A stretch of DNA of 64,000 nt, from contig NZ_CP029002.1 in NCBI RefSeq assembly GCF_003073375.1, forward strand, positions 234,001 to 298,000, written 5' to 3'. Position numbers and translations under genes: made by a program. Positions within the stretch are counted from its first letter, which is position 1; each line of letters opens with the position of its first letter. Below are positions 17,468-27,462 of the stretch, one piece after another. The DNA is from Lysinibacillus sp. 2017 (GTDB lineage: Bacteria; Bacillota; Bacilli; Bacillales_A; Planococcaceae). The notes below the pieces were generated by a model. It saw only the letters and a list, made by a program, of their open reading frames with translations, was not told the DNA's origin and made no database searches.

Positions 17468-18925
17468 ATGAGTGAAATAAAAGTAGACCAGCTCGGAAAT
17501 AAAAATCAACTGAAAAGAGGGCTAAAAAGTCGTCACGTTACGATGATTTCGCTAGGCGGAACAATCGGTACAGGGTTATTTTTAGCATCAGGAGGAGCGA
17601 TTGCGCAAGCGGGTCCTGGTGGAGCGATTCTTGCTTATGCATTAATCGGTATCATGGTGTACTTCTTAATGACGTCTCTCGGAGAAATGGCTGCATTCAT
17701 GCCAACGTCTGGTTCGTTTAGTACGTATGCGACAAAATTTGTAGATCCTGCTTTAGGCTTTGCACTTGGCTGGAACTACTGGTATAACTGGGCAATTACG
17801 ATTGCCGCAGAAATGGCCGCTGTTTCATTAATTATGAAATATTGGTTCCCAAATAGTTCGTCATTTATTTGGACGATTGTCTTTATCGTCATTGTATTAA
17901 CCTTTAATATGCTCTCTGTAAAAGCTTATGGTGAAAGTGAATATTGGTTTGCAATGATTAAAGTGGTAACAGTGATTATTTTCATCATTGTCAGCTTCTT
18001 AATGATTTTTGGTATTTTAGGAGGCAATGCGCCAGTAGGATTCACAAACCTTTTCAAAGGTGATGCTCCATTTAATGGTGGCTTTATGGCGATGTTCGGA
18101 ATTTTCTTAGCAGCTGGATTCTCATTCCAAGGTACAGAAATGCTAGGGATTACGGCTGGTGAAACAGATGACCCAGCAAAAAGTATTCCAAAAGCTGTAA
18201 AATCAGTGTTCTGGCGTATTATCTTATTTTATATTTTAGCAATTGGTGTGATTAGTTTATTAATTCCTTATACAGATAGTCGCTTACTTTCAGAGAGTGT
18301 TGCAACAAGTCCATTTACAATAGTGTTTGAAAACTTAGGTTTGGCCTTTGCTGCTTCAGTTATGAATGCGATTATTTTAACAGCAATGCTTTCTGCAGGA
18401 AACTCTGGACTTTATGCGGCAAGCCGTATGTTATTCCAATTAGCAGTTGAAGGAAAAGCGCCAAAACTATTTTCAAAAATAAATACGCGCGGTGTGCCAA
18501 TTTATGCATTACTTGCGACGCTAGCAGTTGGTTGTTTATCGTTCTTAGCTTCATTTTTCGGAGACGGTGTCGTTTATATTTGGTTATTAAACGCATCTGG
18601 TATGTCAGGCTTCATCGCATGGTTAGGAATTGCGATTAGTCACTACCGATTCCGTCGTGCGTATGTATTACAAGGTAATTCATTAAGTGATTTACCCTAT
18701 GTATCGAAATTCTTCCCATTCGGTCCGTTATTCGCCTTTGCGTTATGTATGATTGTCGTGTTAGGGCAAAACTACATGGCCTTTACGGGTGATACAATCG
18801 ACTGGTACGGGGTTGTTGTTTCCTACATCGGCTTGCCATTATTCGCCGCGTTATGGATTGGCTATAAGCTAAAACATAAAACGAAAATTGTCCCATTGAT
18901 CGATTGTGATTTAACACATAAATAA
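17468..18925 (+). CDS. lysP: Lysine-specific amino acid permease
   Basis: 485-residue APC-superfamily permease with 12 membrane segments. The N-terminus (RGLKSRHVTMISLGGTIGTG) and the FALGWNYWYNWAIT segment closely match LysP. It imports L-lysine by proton symport. The upstream lysine riboswitch independently supports lysine as substrate. CAAAGGAG before ATG 17468 decides the start. Single gene between the riboswitch terminator and a strong terminator at 18934. Confidence 0.93.
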   Translation: MSEIKVDQLGNKNQLKRGLKSRHVTMISLGGTIGTGLFLASGGAIAQAGPGGAILAYALIGIMVYFLMTSLGEMAAFMPTSGSFSTYATKFVDPALGFALGWNYWYNWAITIAAEMAAVSLIMKYWFPNSSSFIWTIVFIVIVLTFNMLSVKAYGESEYWFAMIKVVTVIIFIIVSFLMIFGILGGNAPVGFTNLFKGDAPFNGGFMAMFGIFLAAGFSFQGTEMLGITAGETDDPAKSIPKAVKSVFWRIILFYILAIGVISLLIPYTDSRLLSESVATSPFTIVFENLGLAFAASVMNAIILTAMLSAGNSGLYAASRMLFQLAVEGKAPKLFSKINTRGVPIYALLATLAVGCLSFLASFFGDGVVYIWLLNASGMSGFIAWLGIAISHYRFRRAYVLQGNSLSDLPYVSKFFPFGPLFAFALCMIVVLGQNYMAFTGDTIDWYGVVVSYIGLPLFAALWIGYKLKHKTKIVPLIDCDLTHK

Positions 18926-18933
18926 GAACTTAA

Positions 18934-18969
18934 GCAAAATCTCTAATATGGAGGTTTTGCTTTTTTTTT
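18934..18969 (+). terminator. lysP terminator
   Basis: GCAAAATCTC pairs with GAGGTTTTGC (one G-U), followed by nine T. Confidence 0.92.
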
Positions 18970-19050
18970 CGTAATAATTTCATATATTCTAGCCTATTGC
19001 TTTCCAATTAACTACCACTAAAATGATATAATGAAAGAGGGGAATCGAAA

Positions 19051-19611
19051 ATGAATTTAGTAGACCAAGCTACACAATTTATTGCGCAAAGATATGAAGG
19101 TAAACACAGAACTGTCATGCAAATTCCATATGCAGCTCATTTATTTGGTGTTGCACGAATTTTAAAAAGTGAAGGTTATCATGAAGCAATCGTGACAGCC
19201 GGATTACTCCATGATCTATTAGAGGACGGCATTGCGACTGAACAGGAGATCGAAGAATTATTTGGACAGAACGTATTGCTACTTGTTAAATCTGCAACAG
19301 AATTACCGAAAACGTATGAATGGCAATTACGAAAAGAAGAGGTCATCGCGCGTATCGGGGAAAAGTCAGAAGATGAACTGGCCATCTTACTAGCAGAAAA
19401 AATTTATAATTTGAGATCGATTATTGTAGAAATTAACCAATTCGGCGATTCACTTTGGACAAAATTCAATGCACCGAAGGAAAAGCAAGAATGGTATTAT
19501 AGAAGTATAGTAGAAGAGACAATGAAATATCATCCACAAGCAAGGTTATTACCGCAATTAGTACAAGTAATAGATGAGTTATTTGTGAATAGCGAACATG
19601 AGCTATTTTAA
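19051..19611 (+). CDS. HD-domain hydrolase, RelA/SpoT-type (MESH1-like)
   Basis: 186 residues consisting of one HD phosphohydrolase domain. His30 (YAAHLFGVARIL) and the His54-Asp55 pair (AGLLHDLLED) are the metal ligands. The arrangement resembles small (p)ppGpp hydrolases and GTP pyrophosphokinase HD domains without a synthetase part. It may hydrolyse ppGpp or another nucleotide; this is family inference. AGAGGGG precedes ATG 19051. Single gene. Confidence 0.8.
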   Translation: MNLVDQATQFIAQRYEGKHRTVMQIPYAAHLFGVARILKSEGYHEAIVTAGLLHDLLEDGIATEQEIEELFGQNVLLLVKSATELPKTYEWQLRKEEVIARIGEKSEDELAILLAEKIYNLRSIIVEINQFGDSLWTKFNAPKEKQEWYYRSIVEETMKYHPQARLLPQLVQVIDELFVNSEHELF

Positions 19612-19664
19612 AAAGACGGATTAATCTTCCAAAAATTTAAAGATAATTTACTAAAAAACATGTA

Positions 19665-19719
19665 AAATCCGAACATTATTGAAGAAAAAGTAACCATTTT
19701 GATCAAATTTCCGAAAAAT
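19665..19719 (+). promoter_or_regulatory. PurR boxes upstream of xpt
   Basis: AAATCCGAACATT (19665-19677) fits the PurBox consensus AWWWCCGAACWWT perfectly. ATTTCCGAAAAAT (19707-19719) fits 12 of 13. As in B. subtilis xpt-pbuX, this suggests PurR repression in addition to the riboswitch. The two boxes are both in plus orientation, unlike the usual inverted pair. Confidence 0.6.
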
Positions 19720-19805
19720 AAGAATAATTTTATTATTCGGTGGTTATTGCAATTCGGGATTTACATGATTATAATTGTGACATTCACAGACTTAAATCAA
19801 ATAAC

Positions 19806-19880
19806 TTTACTCGTATAATAGCAGGAATAAGGCTTGCAAGTTTCTACCGATTTACCGTAAATAAATCGACTATGAGTGAA
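19806..19880 (+). ncRNA. Guanine-class purine riboswitch
   Basis: P1 is TTTACTC / GAGTGAA. The junctions TATAATA, AAGTTTCTACC and CGACTATG are canonical. The specificity base in CGACTATG is C, which selects guanine/hypoxanthine rather than adenine. GAGTGAAGCAAGT (19874-19886) can pair with ACTTGCTCCACTC in the terminator stem (12 of 13), giving a clear antiterminator switch controlling xpt-pbuX. The surrounding 19612-20061 gap holds only this leader and the PurR boxes. Confidence 0.96.
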
Positions 19881-19954
19881 GCAAGTTTAACTAATGATTT
19901 GTCCAATTATTTTTATATTTGAACTGACCATTTGTTATTACTTTTGAATTCACA

Positions 19955-20010
19955 CTCGAAAGACTTGCTCCACTCATTGTTGGTGGAGACTAGGCTTTCG
20001 GGTTTTTTGT
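19955..20010 (+). terminator. Guanine riboswitch terminator
   Basis: CTCGAAAG / CTTTCGGG outer stem and CTCCAC / GTGGAG inner stem, followed by TTTTTT. Confidence 0.9.
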
Positions 20011-20058
20011 TTATAGAGAAGTAAACCATTTTAATTTAAATAAAAGGAGGACTCTTAA

Positions 20059-20634
<576 letters not shown>

Positions 20635-20748
20635 AAATAAGCTACAAAAGTACGTAAGAAATTTTTCCGCTATTAAAAAGGTAGTTAAGCTCAACTCATG
20701 TAAATTTACTCATCTAAGAGTGCACATAAATTGGAGGAAAACTTTTTT

Positions 20749-22035
20749 ATGAATAACACAAAAGCGACGATGCTTGGTATTCAGCATCTACTAGCGATGT
20801 ATGCAGGAGCTATTTTAGTACCATTAATTATTGGTGGTGCGCTTGGTTTTGATTCTGCACAAATGACGTATTTAGTAGCCATTGATATTTTTATGTGTGG
20901 TTTAGCAACACTGTTCCAAGCTTGGAAGGGGAAAGCTATCGGAATCGGCTTACCTGTAGTATTAGGGTGTACATTCACAGCCGTAAGCCCAATTATTGCG
21001 ATTGGTACAAAGGGCGGTTTAGGTGACATTTACGGTTCGATTATTGTATCAGGTTTAATTATCGTCATTATCGGCGGTTTATTCGGTAAATTAATTCCGT
21101 TCTTCCCACCTGTTGTCACAGGTTCGGTTGTAACAATCATCGGAATTAGCTTAATCCCAGTAGCGATTAACAACATGGGTGGCGGTCAAGGTGCTGAAGA
21201 CTTTGCATCTGGTTCAAATGTAGCATTAGCATTCCTTACACTACTTGTTATTTTAGTTATTTACCGTTTTACAGTTGGCTTCGTTCGTGCTATTGCGATT
21301 TTACTAGGTATGGTCGTTGGTACAATTGCCGGCGTATTCATGGGTAAAGTAGATTTCACGCCCGTAATGGATGCTTCTTGGCTACATATTATGCAACCAT
21401 TCTACTTAGCAACACCAACATTCAACGCTTCAGCGATTTTAACAATGACGCTTGTGGCAATGGTTTCACTAGTAGAATCAACAGGTGTATATTATGCATT
21501 AAGTGATATTTGTAAAAAAGATTTAACTTCAAAAGACTTAGCAAGAGGGTACCGTGCGGAAGGTTTAGCCTCAGTTATTGGTGGTATTTTCAACGCATTC
21601 CCTTACACAACATTCTCGCAAAACGTAGGACTTATCCAAATGTCTGGTGTTCGTGACCGCAAAGTCATCTTCATCACAGGTGGTATGCTTGTCTCACTTG
21701 GCTTCTTACCAAAATTAGCAGCCATTACAACAATCATCCCAACACCAGTACTTGGTGCGGCGATGTTAGCGATGTTCGGTATGGTAATCACGCAAGGTAT
21801 TCGCATGCTAGCACCAGAAATTGCAAAATCAATGGAAAACGCGATGGTTGCAGCAATTGGTGTCGGTTTAGGTGTCGGCGTTGCGGTAGTTCCAGATTTA
21901 TTCAAAAACATGCCAGAAGCCATTTCTATTTTAACGTCAAATGGGATTGTAGCTGGTTCGGTAACGGCTATTGTCTTAAATATTTTATTCAATATGATTG
22001 GACCGAAACGAAAAGATCCAATGCATGTGGAGTAG
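20749..22035 (+). CDS. pbuX: Xanthine permease
   Basis: 428-residue nucleobase:cation symporter-2 family permease with about 14 membrane segments. It has the family segments GIQHLLAMYAGAILVPLIIG, GSVVTIIGISLIPVA and a glutamate-containing SLVESTGVYYALSD. ATG 20749 is chosen because GGAGG at 20733-20737 lies upstream; the frame start at 20731 is the ribosome site itself. It follows xpt by 114 bp in the same transcript, supplying xanthine to Xpt. Confidence 0.93.
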   Translation: MNNTKATMLGIQHLLAMYAGAILVPLIIGGALGFDSAQMTYLVAIDIFMCGLATLFQAWKGKAIGIGLPVVLGCTFTAVSPIIAIGTKGGLGDIYGSIIVSGLIIVIIGGLFGKLIPFFPPVVTGSVVTIIGISLIPVAINNMGGGQGAEDFASGSNVALAFLTLLVILVIYRFTVGFVRAIAILLGMVVGTIAGVFMGKVDFTPVMDASWLHIMQPFYLATPTFNASAILTMTLVAMVSLVESTGVYYALSDICKKDLTSKDLARGYRAEGLASVIGGIFNAFPYTTFSQNVGLIQMSGVRDRKVIFITGGMLVSLGFLPKLAAITTIIPTPVLGAAMLAMFGMVITQGIRMLAPEIAKSMENAMVAAIGVGLGVGVAVVPDLFKNMPEAISILTSNGIVAGSVTAIVLNILFNMIGPKRKDPMHVE

Positions 22036-22046
22036 GAAAAATAATA

Positions 22047-22093
22047 AATCGTCTATTTTAACAATTCATTTTGTTGAAATGGGCGATTTTTTT
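22047..22093 (+). terminator. xpt-pbuX terminator
   Basis: AAATCGTCTATTTTAACAA can pair with TTGTTGAAATGGGCGATTT, followed by a T8 tract. Confidence 0.85.
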
Positions 22094-22173
22094 TGTTCAA
22101 AATAGCAGTTTTCGAGAGGTGCAGGAACAATCGTATCAATTGGAGAACGTTTACAGTAGAAGGGGGAGGTTTT

Positions 22174-22929
22174 ATGGATAGTGTTATTGTGGTCTTTGCT
22201 GGAATCATTGGATTGATATTAGGCTCTTTTTATAATGTCGTTGGATTAAGAATTCCACAAAGACAATCACTGATCACACCACCTTCGCATTGTATAAACT
22301 GTAATCGTCGCTTAACGTCACTTGATTTAATTCCTGTCATTTCTTATATAATGCTGCGTGGAAAATGTCGGATATGCGGTGTGAAAATATCCATAGCGTA
22401 TCCTTTCATAGAGCTGGTTACAGCCTTTTTATTTGCCTTTGCAACATGGAAAGTCGGGTACTCATGGGAGTTACTTGTAGCGCTCCTTTTCATTTCATTA
22501 TTAGTCATTATTAATGTATCGGATATGGCGTACATGCTCATTCCGAATAGAATATTGTTGTTTTTCTTTCCACTGCTCGTGATTGGAAGAATTCTATCAC
22601 CACTTACCCCTTGGTGGGATAGTGTACTAGGGGCTATTATTGGGTTTTCACTATTATTAGTAATTGGCATTATATCAAAAGGAGGAATGGGCGGGGGAGA
22701 TATCAAATTATTTTTGTTGATTGGATTTGTCCTTGGCACAGTTCATACAGTAGTGACGTTATTTTTCGCATCCGTAATTGGAATGATAGTCGGTGGGATT
22801 TTGTTAGTAATTTGCAAGCGGGGGAGAAAAGCACCGATGCCGTTCGGACCTTCCATCGCCATTGCAGCAATCTTGGTATATTTTTATGGTGACTCACTAA
22901 TGGATGCATATAAAAGTTTGTTTTTGTAA
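22174..22929 (+). CDS. Prepilin peptidase (A24)
   Basis: 251-residue polytopic aspartic protease that cleaves and N-methylates type IV pilin-like precursors. The N-terminal cytoplasmic domain has the CxxC pairs Cys40/Cys43 and Cys65/Cys68. Catalytic aspartates are Asp117 (INVSDMAY) and Asp176 in the GMGGGDIKLF motif. ATG 22174 follows GGGGGAGG; the longer frame from 22093 lacks one. Equivalent to ComC of competence in bacilli, but no comG or pilin genes are adjacent. Confidence 0.9.
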   Translation: MDSVIVVFAGIIGLILGSFYNVVGLRIPQRQSLITPPSHCINCNRRLTSLDLIPVISYIMLRGKCRICGVKISIAYPFIELVTAFLFAFATWKVGYSWELLVALLFISLLVIINVSDMAYMLIPNRILLFFFPLLVIGRILSPLTPWWDSVLGAIIGFSLLLVIGIISKGGMGGGDIKLFLLIGFVLGTVHTVVTLFFASVIGMIVGGILLVICKRGRKAPMPFGPSIAIAAILVYFYGDSLMDAYKSLFL

Positions 22930-22986
22930 CGAAAAGGACGCCTCCAGATGAAAAGGAGACGTGCCTTTATAAAAATTATGGAAACC

Positions 22987-23211
22987 TTAATATTTCTTCA
23001 CGACTTGCTCAAATGGGTGATTCGTCAATAACTCCTTTGTCGCCATCGCCACCGCTTTTTCCTCTGAGTCCGCTAAAATCAAAACGCGATACGCATCAAA
23101 ATCCTTATAGTAGGCATCCGCTTCAATAAAAGGCCAATCCGTTGGTGTTTCACTTTGAGGAATAGCTACAACGATTTCGTAGCCATCTTTCATAATTTCG
23201 ATTTTCTTCAT
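22987..23211 (-). CDS. Small protein of unknown function
   Basis: About 74 residues starting MKKIEIMKDGYEIVVAIPQS; soluble, acidic in the middle, no membrane segment or recognised family. ATG 23211 is taken as start with AGGAAGG 12 nt upstream. The frame can be extended to a TTG at 23223, but that abuts the ribosome site. It lies between the prepilin peptidase and fumC, transcribed in the fumC direction, 83 bp after fumC, so it may be cotranscribed. Confidence 0.55.
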   Translation of the reverse strand: MKKIEIMKDGYEIVVAIPQSETPTDWPFIEADAYYKDFDAYRVLILADSEEKAVAMATKELLTNHPFEQVVKKY

Positions 23212-23294
23212 AAAAAAACACAACCTTCCTGCTTTTTAGTAACTTACCTTAAATAGGGGAGTCTCTAAACCTTTAGGAGGTTGTGTTTTTAATT

Positions 23295-24686
23295 TTATTC
23301 AGCGTTTGGATAGATCATTGTTTTTGGATCGACATAACGGTCGAATTCTTCTTCTGTTAATAGGCCCGATTGAATCGCTGCTTCTTTTAATGTTGTGCCT
23401 TGTTTATGTGCAGTTTTTGCGATTTTCGCAGCATTTTCATAGCCGATATATGGGTTTAGGGCAGTGACAAGCATTAGTGAATTTTTTAAGTTTGCATCTA
23501 ATACGTCCATATTTGGCTCAATACCAACTGCGCAGTTATCATTGAATGATTTCATAACATCTGCAAGTAAGCGAGCAGATTGTAGGAAGTTGTAAATGAT
23601 CACAGGCTTGAATACATTTAATTCGAAATTCCCTTGTGATGCTGCGAATGCGATTGTTGCGTCGTTCCCCATTACTTGTGTTGCGACCATTGTCATCGCT
23701 TCACTTTGTGTTGGGTTGACTTTTCCTGGCATGATTGATGAGCCTGGTTCATTTTCTGGAATTCTAATTTCACCAATACCAGAGCGCGGACCACTTGCTA
23801 ACCAGCGAACGTCATTGGCAATTTTCATTAAGTCAGCAGCTAATGCTTTTAATGCACCATGCGCAGCTACAATTTCGTCATGGCTTGTTAATGCATGGAA
23901 TTTATTTTCAGCTGTAGTGAAATCTTTTCCTGTAAATTTACTTATTTCTGCAGCTGTGCGTGCACCGAATTCGGGATGGGCATTAATACCAGTACCTACA
24001 GCTGTACCACCAATCGCAAGTTCTTTCATGAATTGTGTGTTCACCATAATTATTTTTTCACATTTTAGAAGCATATGATGCCAGCCGCTAATTTCTTGAC
24101 CAAGTGTTAGTGGTGTTGCATCTTGTAAATGTGTACGACCGATTTTAATGATGTCGTTAAAGGCCATTGCTTTTTCTTTTAATGTCGCTTGTAAAAGTTT
24201 TAAGCGAGGCATTAGGTAATTTTCAACGCTCTCTACAGCTGCGATATGAAGGGCAGTTGGGAAAGTATCGTTTGAACTTTGTGATTTGTTAACATCATCG
24301 TTTGGATGCACTTTTTCATCAGAGCCCATTGCTTTTAATTTGTCGTTTGCTAAATGAGCAATTGTTTCATTGACGTTCATATTTGTTTGCGTACCACTAC
24401 CTGTTTGCCAAACGACAAGAGGGAAGTGGTCGTCCCATTTACCTGCGATAATTTCATCTGCCGCTTGAACGATTACTTGTGTTTTTACGTCAGATAGCTT
24501 GCCTAAAGATTGGTTGGCAAGAGCAGCAGATTTTTTCAAAGTAGCCAGTGCACGAATTACTTCAATTGGCATATGCTCCGTCCCAATTTTAAAGTTATCT
24601 TTACTACGTTGTGTTTGAGCACCCCAAATTTTATCTACAGGTACGCGTACTTCACCTAATGTGTCTTTTTCAATACGAAATTCCAT
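23295..24686 (-). CDS. fumC: Fumarate hydratase, class II
   Basis: 463 residues, the iron-independent tetrameric fumarase of the TCA cycle (fumarate to L-malate). The superfamily signature [15 protein letters not shown] and [12 protein letters not shown] are present; [13 protein letters not shown] is the second active-site region. AAGGAG upstream of ATG 24686. A candidate Fur-controlled small RNA is encoded immediately upstream on the same strand and ends in a terminator at 24730, so fumC could receive readthrough from it. Confidence 0.96.
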   Translation of the reverse strand: MEFRIEKDTLGEVRVPVDKIWGAQTQRSKDNFKIGTEHMPIEVIRALATLKKSAALANQSLGKLSDVKTQVIVQAADEIIAGKWDDHFPLVVWQTGSGTQTNMNVNETIAHLANDKLKAMGSDEKVHPNDDVNKSQSSNDTFPTALHIAAVESVENYLMPRLKLLQATLKEKAMAFNDIIKIGRTHLQDATPLTLGQEISGWHHMLLKCEKIIMVNTQFMKELAIGGTAVGTGINAHPEFGARTAAEISKFTGKDFTTAENKFHALTSHDEIVAAHGALKALAADLMKIANDVRWLASGPRSGIGEIRIPENEPGSSIMPGKVNPTQSEAMTMVATQVMGNDATIAFAASQGNFELNVFKPVIIYNFLQSARLLADVMKSFNDNCAVGIEPNMDVLDANLKNSLMLVTALNPYIGYENAAKIAKTAHKQGTTLKEAAIQSGLLTEEEFDRYVDPKTMIYPNAE

Positions 24687-24729
24687 TTAAATCACTCCTT
24701 CTATATATATGTATACCCAAATAGATATG

Positions 24730-24768
24730 AAAAAATGGCAAACCGTGTGAGTGGATTTGCCATTTTTT
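24730..24768 (-). terminator. Terminator of the candidate small RNA upstream of fumC
   Basis: Perfect AAAAAATGGCAAA / TTTGCCATTTTTT stem with a U-rich end on the minus strand; it is symmetrical and could act both ways. Confidence 0.85.
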
Positions 24769-24938
24769 CAGCAGAAGGGAAAAGATAGTTTCCATCTCTG
24801 CATAGAAAGTACACCATCTCGTCCTATTTTGCACGAAATATGTCTTTTTAATATGAATAAAGTAATTAATTAAGTCTCGAACCAGAACTGGGGGGAACGG
24901 TTTCGAAAGATTGTTAATAACTAAGATGACTGACTTAC
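24730..24938 (-). ncRNA. Candidate Fur-controlled C-rich small RNA (locus 1)
   Basis: Predicted transcript of about 209 nt from near 24938 down to the terminator at 24730-24768. A hairpin (24876-24907) pairs CGAACC with GGTTTCG and exposes CCCCCC in its loop (24890-24895 on the minus strand), complementary to Shine-Dalgarno sequences. A second stretch near 24785-24800 is CU-rich. No convincing protein frame. Design resembles FsrA-type iron-sparing RNAs and the locus at 51.8 kb. Function is inferred. Confidence 0.6.
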
Positions 24939-24945
24939 ATTGATA

Positions 24946-24974
24946 ATGATAATCTTTATCAATTAATAAGTCAA
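24946..24974 (-). promoter_or_regulatory. Sigma-A promoter with overlapping Fur box (small RNA locus 1)
   Basis: On the minus strand TTGACT (24969-24974), 17-bp spacer, TATCAT (24946-24951). TGATAATCTTTATCA (24947-24961) matches the Fur 7-1-7 consensus at 13 of 14 positions and covers the -10. The rest of the 24975-25066 gap shows nothing. Confidence 0.75.
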
Positions 24975-25066
24975 CAGAAAATTAAAAATTTATTAAGGAA
25001 ACACTTTTTGCTCCAAATGATGACTTTTTTCAAAAGTTCTATGCTCTTATTCATCTAAAAATAAAC

Positions 25067-25107
25067 AACGTCTAACCCATCGAGTTCCTGACGATGAATT
25101 AGACGTT
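25067..25107 (-). terminator. Terminator of the 103-residue hypothetical gene
   Basis: AACGTCTAA / TTAGACGTT with an inner CATCG/CGATG stem; on the minus strand followed by GTTTATTTTTA. Confidence 0.75.
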
Positions 25108-25149
25108 GCTAGAGTCGGTATTCAATTGTTTTGTCACCTCTTATTAGTA

Positions 25150-25461
25150 TTAAATGATTTTTACATAAAAGTCGCGACCGTTTGTCAGTTCTAAAATTTC
25201 AATGTCTTTTTCGCGCTTATAGTAATCTGCAATAATAGCAGCAAAGCCAGAATAGCCATTTAGAAGGGTACCTTGTTTAATTTCTTTTGCAATATTGTGG
25301 AATTCAAAATAAGCTAGTGCGTCTTCATTCATCCCGTTTAAGATTTTTTCCATATCTGCAAATGGAATGTGAATACCGCGCGTATAACGACATTCGCGTT
25401 TATACGTATGATGCTCGACGTTTATTGGTGTCTCTTCTTCTATCATTGTGATTTGATTCAT
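25150..25461 (-). CDS. Hypothetical protein, 103 residues
   Basis: Unrecognised soluble protein beginning MNQITMIEEETPINVEHH, acidic, with no signal peptide or membrane segment. ATG 25461 is preceded by AATGGAGGACAATCT, a good site. It is followed by its own terminator and lies 89 bp downstream of ypsA in the same direction, so it may be expressed with it. No function can be assigned. Confidence 0.6.
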   Translation of the reverse strand: MNQITMIEEETPINVEHHTYKRECRYTRGIHIPFADMEKILNGMNEDALAYFEFHNIAKEIKQGTLLNGYSGFAAIIADYYKREKDIEILELTNGRDFYVKII

Positions 25462-25550
25462 AGATTGTCCTCCATTTAATGTAAATTTTAGTGCTTCTGC
25501 ATTTATTATACCAAAAAATCAAAAATTAGTCTGAAAATTAAATAATTAGA

Positions 25551-26108
25551 TTACCAATCTTCGCCTCTTTGCATTTCTTCTGCAATTGTTTGTAAATCAT
25601 AGGCGTTAATCGTTAAAAGTAAGTAGTCATCATGCTGTTCCTGGTATTTTTGTATAAGGCGATGGACATATTTTGGTGAGCCTTCATTTTCTTCATCGTA
25701 AACGAGTAGCGTACCATCTGTATTATCAATGATGAACTTATCTTTTTCGATAAATTGCCAAGGTGCTTCGTATGGACGTTTTGTCACACTTGTAACGAAA
25801 TCTGCATTACTTACTATATGCATGTACGTTGCCTGTTTATGCTCATTCCAATTTTTTTCTTGTTCTAAAAATGGCGTGATGATGGAATATTTTATTTCGG
25901 GGTAGTCGGTTTTTAGTTCAATGACTACTTGTGCTGCCCATGTTTCAACGCCTTGCTGTCCACTAATGACGATCCATTCTAAACCGTCCTCGATTAGCAC
26001 ACGCAGTTGATTTTCAAGTGCTTTTTTAATGATGGCTACCCCAGGATGCGTATCGTTAAAAATTCCAAGCTCATGTGCGCGGTAGCCTGTAATATATAGT
26101 GATTTCAT
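25551..26108 (-). CDS. ypsA: YpsA-like SLOG family protein
   Basis: 185 residues matching B. subtilis YpsA in order: MKSLYITGYRAHELGIF, then DGLEWIVISGQQGVETWAA, FLEQEKNW, RPYEAPWQF and LVYDEENEGSPKY. The SLOG Rossmann-like fold binds nucleotides or ADP-ribose-type ligands; YpsA is implicated in cell division and oxidative stress in Firmicutes. ATG 26108 is used; the TTG at 26126 precedes any ribosome site. Usually ypsA neighbours gpsB, which is not present here. Confidence 0.88.
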   Translation of the reverse strand: MKSLYITGYRAHELGIFNDTHPGVAIIKKALENQLRVLIEDGLEWIVISGQQGVETWAAQVVIELKTDYPEIKYSIITPFLEQEKNWNEHKQATYMHIVSNADFVTSVTKRPYEAPWQFIEKDKFIIDNTDGTLLVYDEENEGSPKYVHRLIQKYQEQHDDYLLLTINAYDLQTIAEEMQRGEDW

Positions 26109-26137
26109 ATCCACCAGTCCTTTCAAAAGGAAATAGA

Positions 26138-26175
26138 AAAACTCACCGCTTCGCTAAAAGGGCGAAAGGTGAGTT
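26138..26175 (-). terminator. rocD terminator
   Basis: AAAACTCACC / GGTGAGTTT with inner TTCGC / GCGAA; U-run on the minus strand. Confidence 0.85.
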
Positions 26176-26184
26176 TACCATTCT

Positions 26185-27381
26185 TTAGTTTTCAAATACA
26201 GCTTTAATTTGCTCAATAGCCCAGTCTAAATCTTCTTGTGAAATAATTAAAGGTGGGGCAAAGCGAATAACTGTATCATGTGTTTCCTTACATAAAAGTT
26301 TACGCTCAGCTAATTTTTCGCAATATGGACGAGCGGCTTCATGTAATTCAAGTCCAATAAATAATCCGCGGCCGCGAACTTCTTTAATGGCTGGGTGATC
26401 GATAGAAGCGAGTTGCTCTTTGAAATATTGCCCAAGCTCTAATGAACGAGCTGTTAAATTTTCTTCTTCTAATACATCTAATGCAGCGATTGACACAGCA
26501 CATGCCATCGGGTTACCACCAAATGTTGAACCGTGTGAACCTGGGTTGAACACGCCAAGAATATCGTCATTGGCTACAACCGCAGAAATTGGGAATACTC
26601 CGCCACCAAGTGCTTTCCCTAAGATTAAAACGTCCGGTGTAATACCTTCCCATTCATACGCAAACAGCTTTCCTGTACGTGAAAGACCTGTTTGAATCTC
26701 ATCGGCCATAAATAATACATTGTTCTCCTTACAAAGCGCATACGCTGCTTTTAAAAAGCCCTCTGGTGGGATAATGATACCTGCTTCACCTTGAATCGGT
26801 TCAACGATGAATGCGGCTGTATTTGGTGTAATCGCTGCTTTTAACGCGTCAATATCCCCGTAAGGAATTAACTCGAAGCCGGGGAGCATAGGACCAAATC
26901 CGCGCTTATATTCACTTTCCGACGATAGGGAAACTGCGCCCATCGTACGACCGTGGAAATTGCCGTTACAGCCGATAATTTTCGCCTGATCTGCTGGAAT
27001 GCCTTTTACTTCATAGCCCCAACGACGAGCTGTTTTAATGGCTGTTTCAACCGCTTCCGCACCCGTATTCATCGGTAACACCATGTTTTTCCCAGTTAAC
27101 TTGCTTAATTTTTCATACCATTCACCTAACGTCGCGCTATGAAATGCACGAGATGTAAGTGTAACTAAGTCTGCTTGATCTTTTAATGCTTGAATAATTT
27201 TTGGATGACGATGCCCTTGGTTTAGCGCTGAATACGCTGAAAGCATATCCATATAGCGATTTCCCTCAGGATCTGTTACCCATACCCCTTCAGCTTTTTC
27301 GATAACAATCGGCAGCGGATGATAATTATGCGCACCGAATTTTTCCGTTTGTTCGATTAACAGCTGTGATTTTGTTGTCAT
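26185..27381 (-). CDS. rocD: Ornithine aminotransferase
   Basis: 398-residue class III PLP aminotransferase converting L-ornithine and 2-oxoglutarate to glutamate-5-semialdehyde and glutamate. PLP Lys is in [16 protein letters not shown], the cofactor Asp in [15 protein letters not shown]. The N-terminus ([20 protein letters not shown]) is characteristic of RocD/OAT. Single gene; other roc genes are not in the window. ATG 27381 with AAGGAGG. Confidence 0.95.
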   Translation of the reverse strand: MTTKSQLLIEQTEKFGAHNYHPLPIVIEKAEGVWVTDPEGNRYMDMLSAYSALNQGHRHPKIIQALKDQADLVTLTSRAFHSATLGEWYEKLSKLTGKNMVLPMNTGAEAVETAIKTARRWGYEVKGIPADQAKIIGCNGNFHGRTMGAVSLSSESEYKRGFGPMLPGFELIPYGDIDALKAAITPNTAAFIVEPIQGEAGIIIPPEGFLKAAYALCKENNVLFMADEIQTGLSRTGKLFAYEWEGITPDVLILGKALGGGVFPISAVVANDDILGVFNPGSHGSTFGGNPMACAVSIAALDVLEEENLTARSLELGQYFKEQLASIDHPAIKEVRGRGLFIGLELHEAARPYCEKLAERKLLCKETHDTVIRFAPPLIISQEDLDWAIEQIKAVFEN

Positions 27382-27462
27382 GATGAAATCCTCCTTATAA
27401 TAAAGCCCTTTGTAACTTTTAAAACAGGAATATCAAAATACAGTAAGAAGGAACAACGAAAA

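Noticed and set aside
19740-19922. 60-codon frame upstream of xpt
   Set aside because: Lies across the guanine riboswitch and has no ribosome site.
23211-23290. Hairpin CACAACC ... GGTTGTG as fumC terminator
   Set aside because: The loop is about 45 nt and the T tract is on the wrong strand for fumC.
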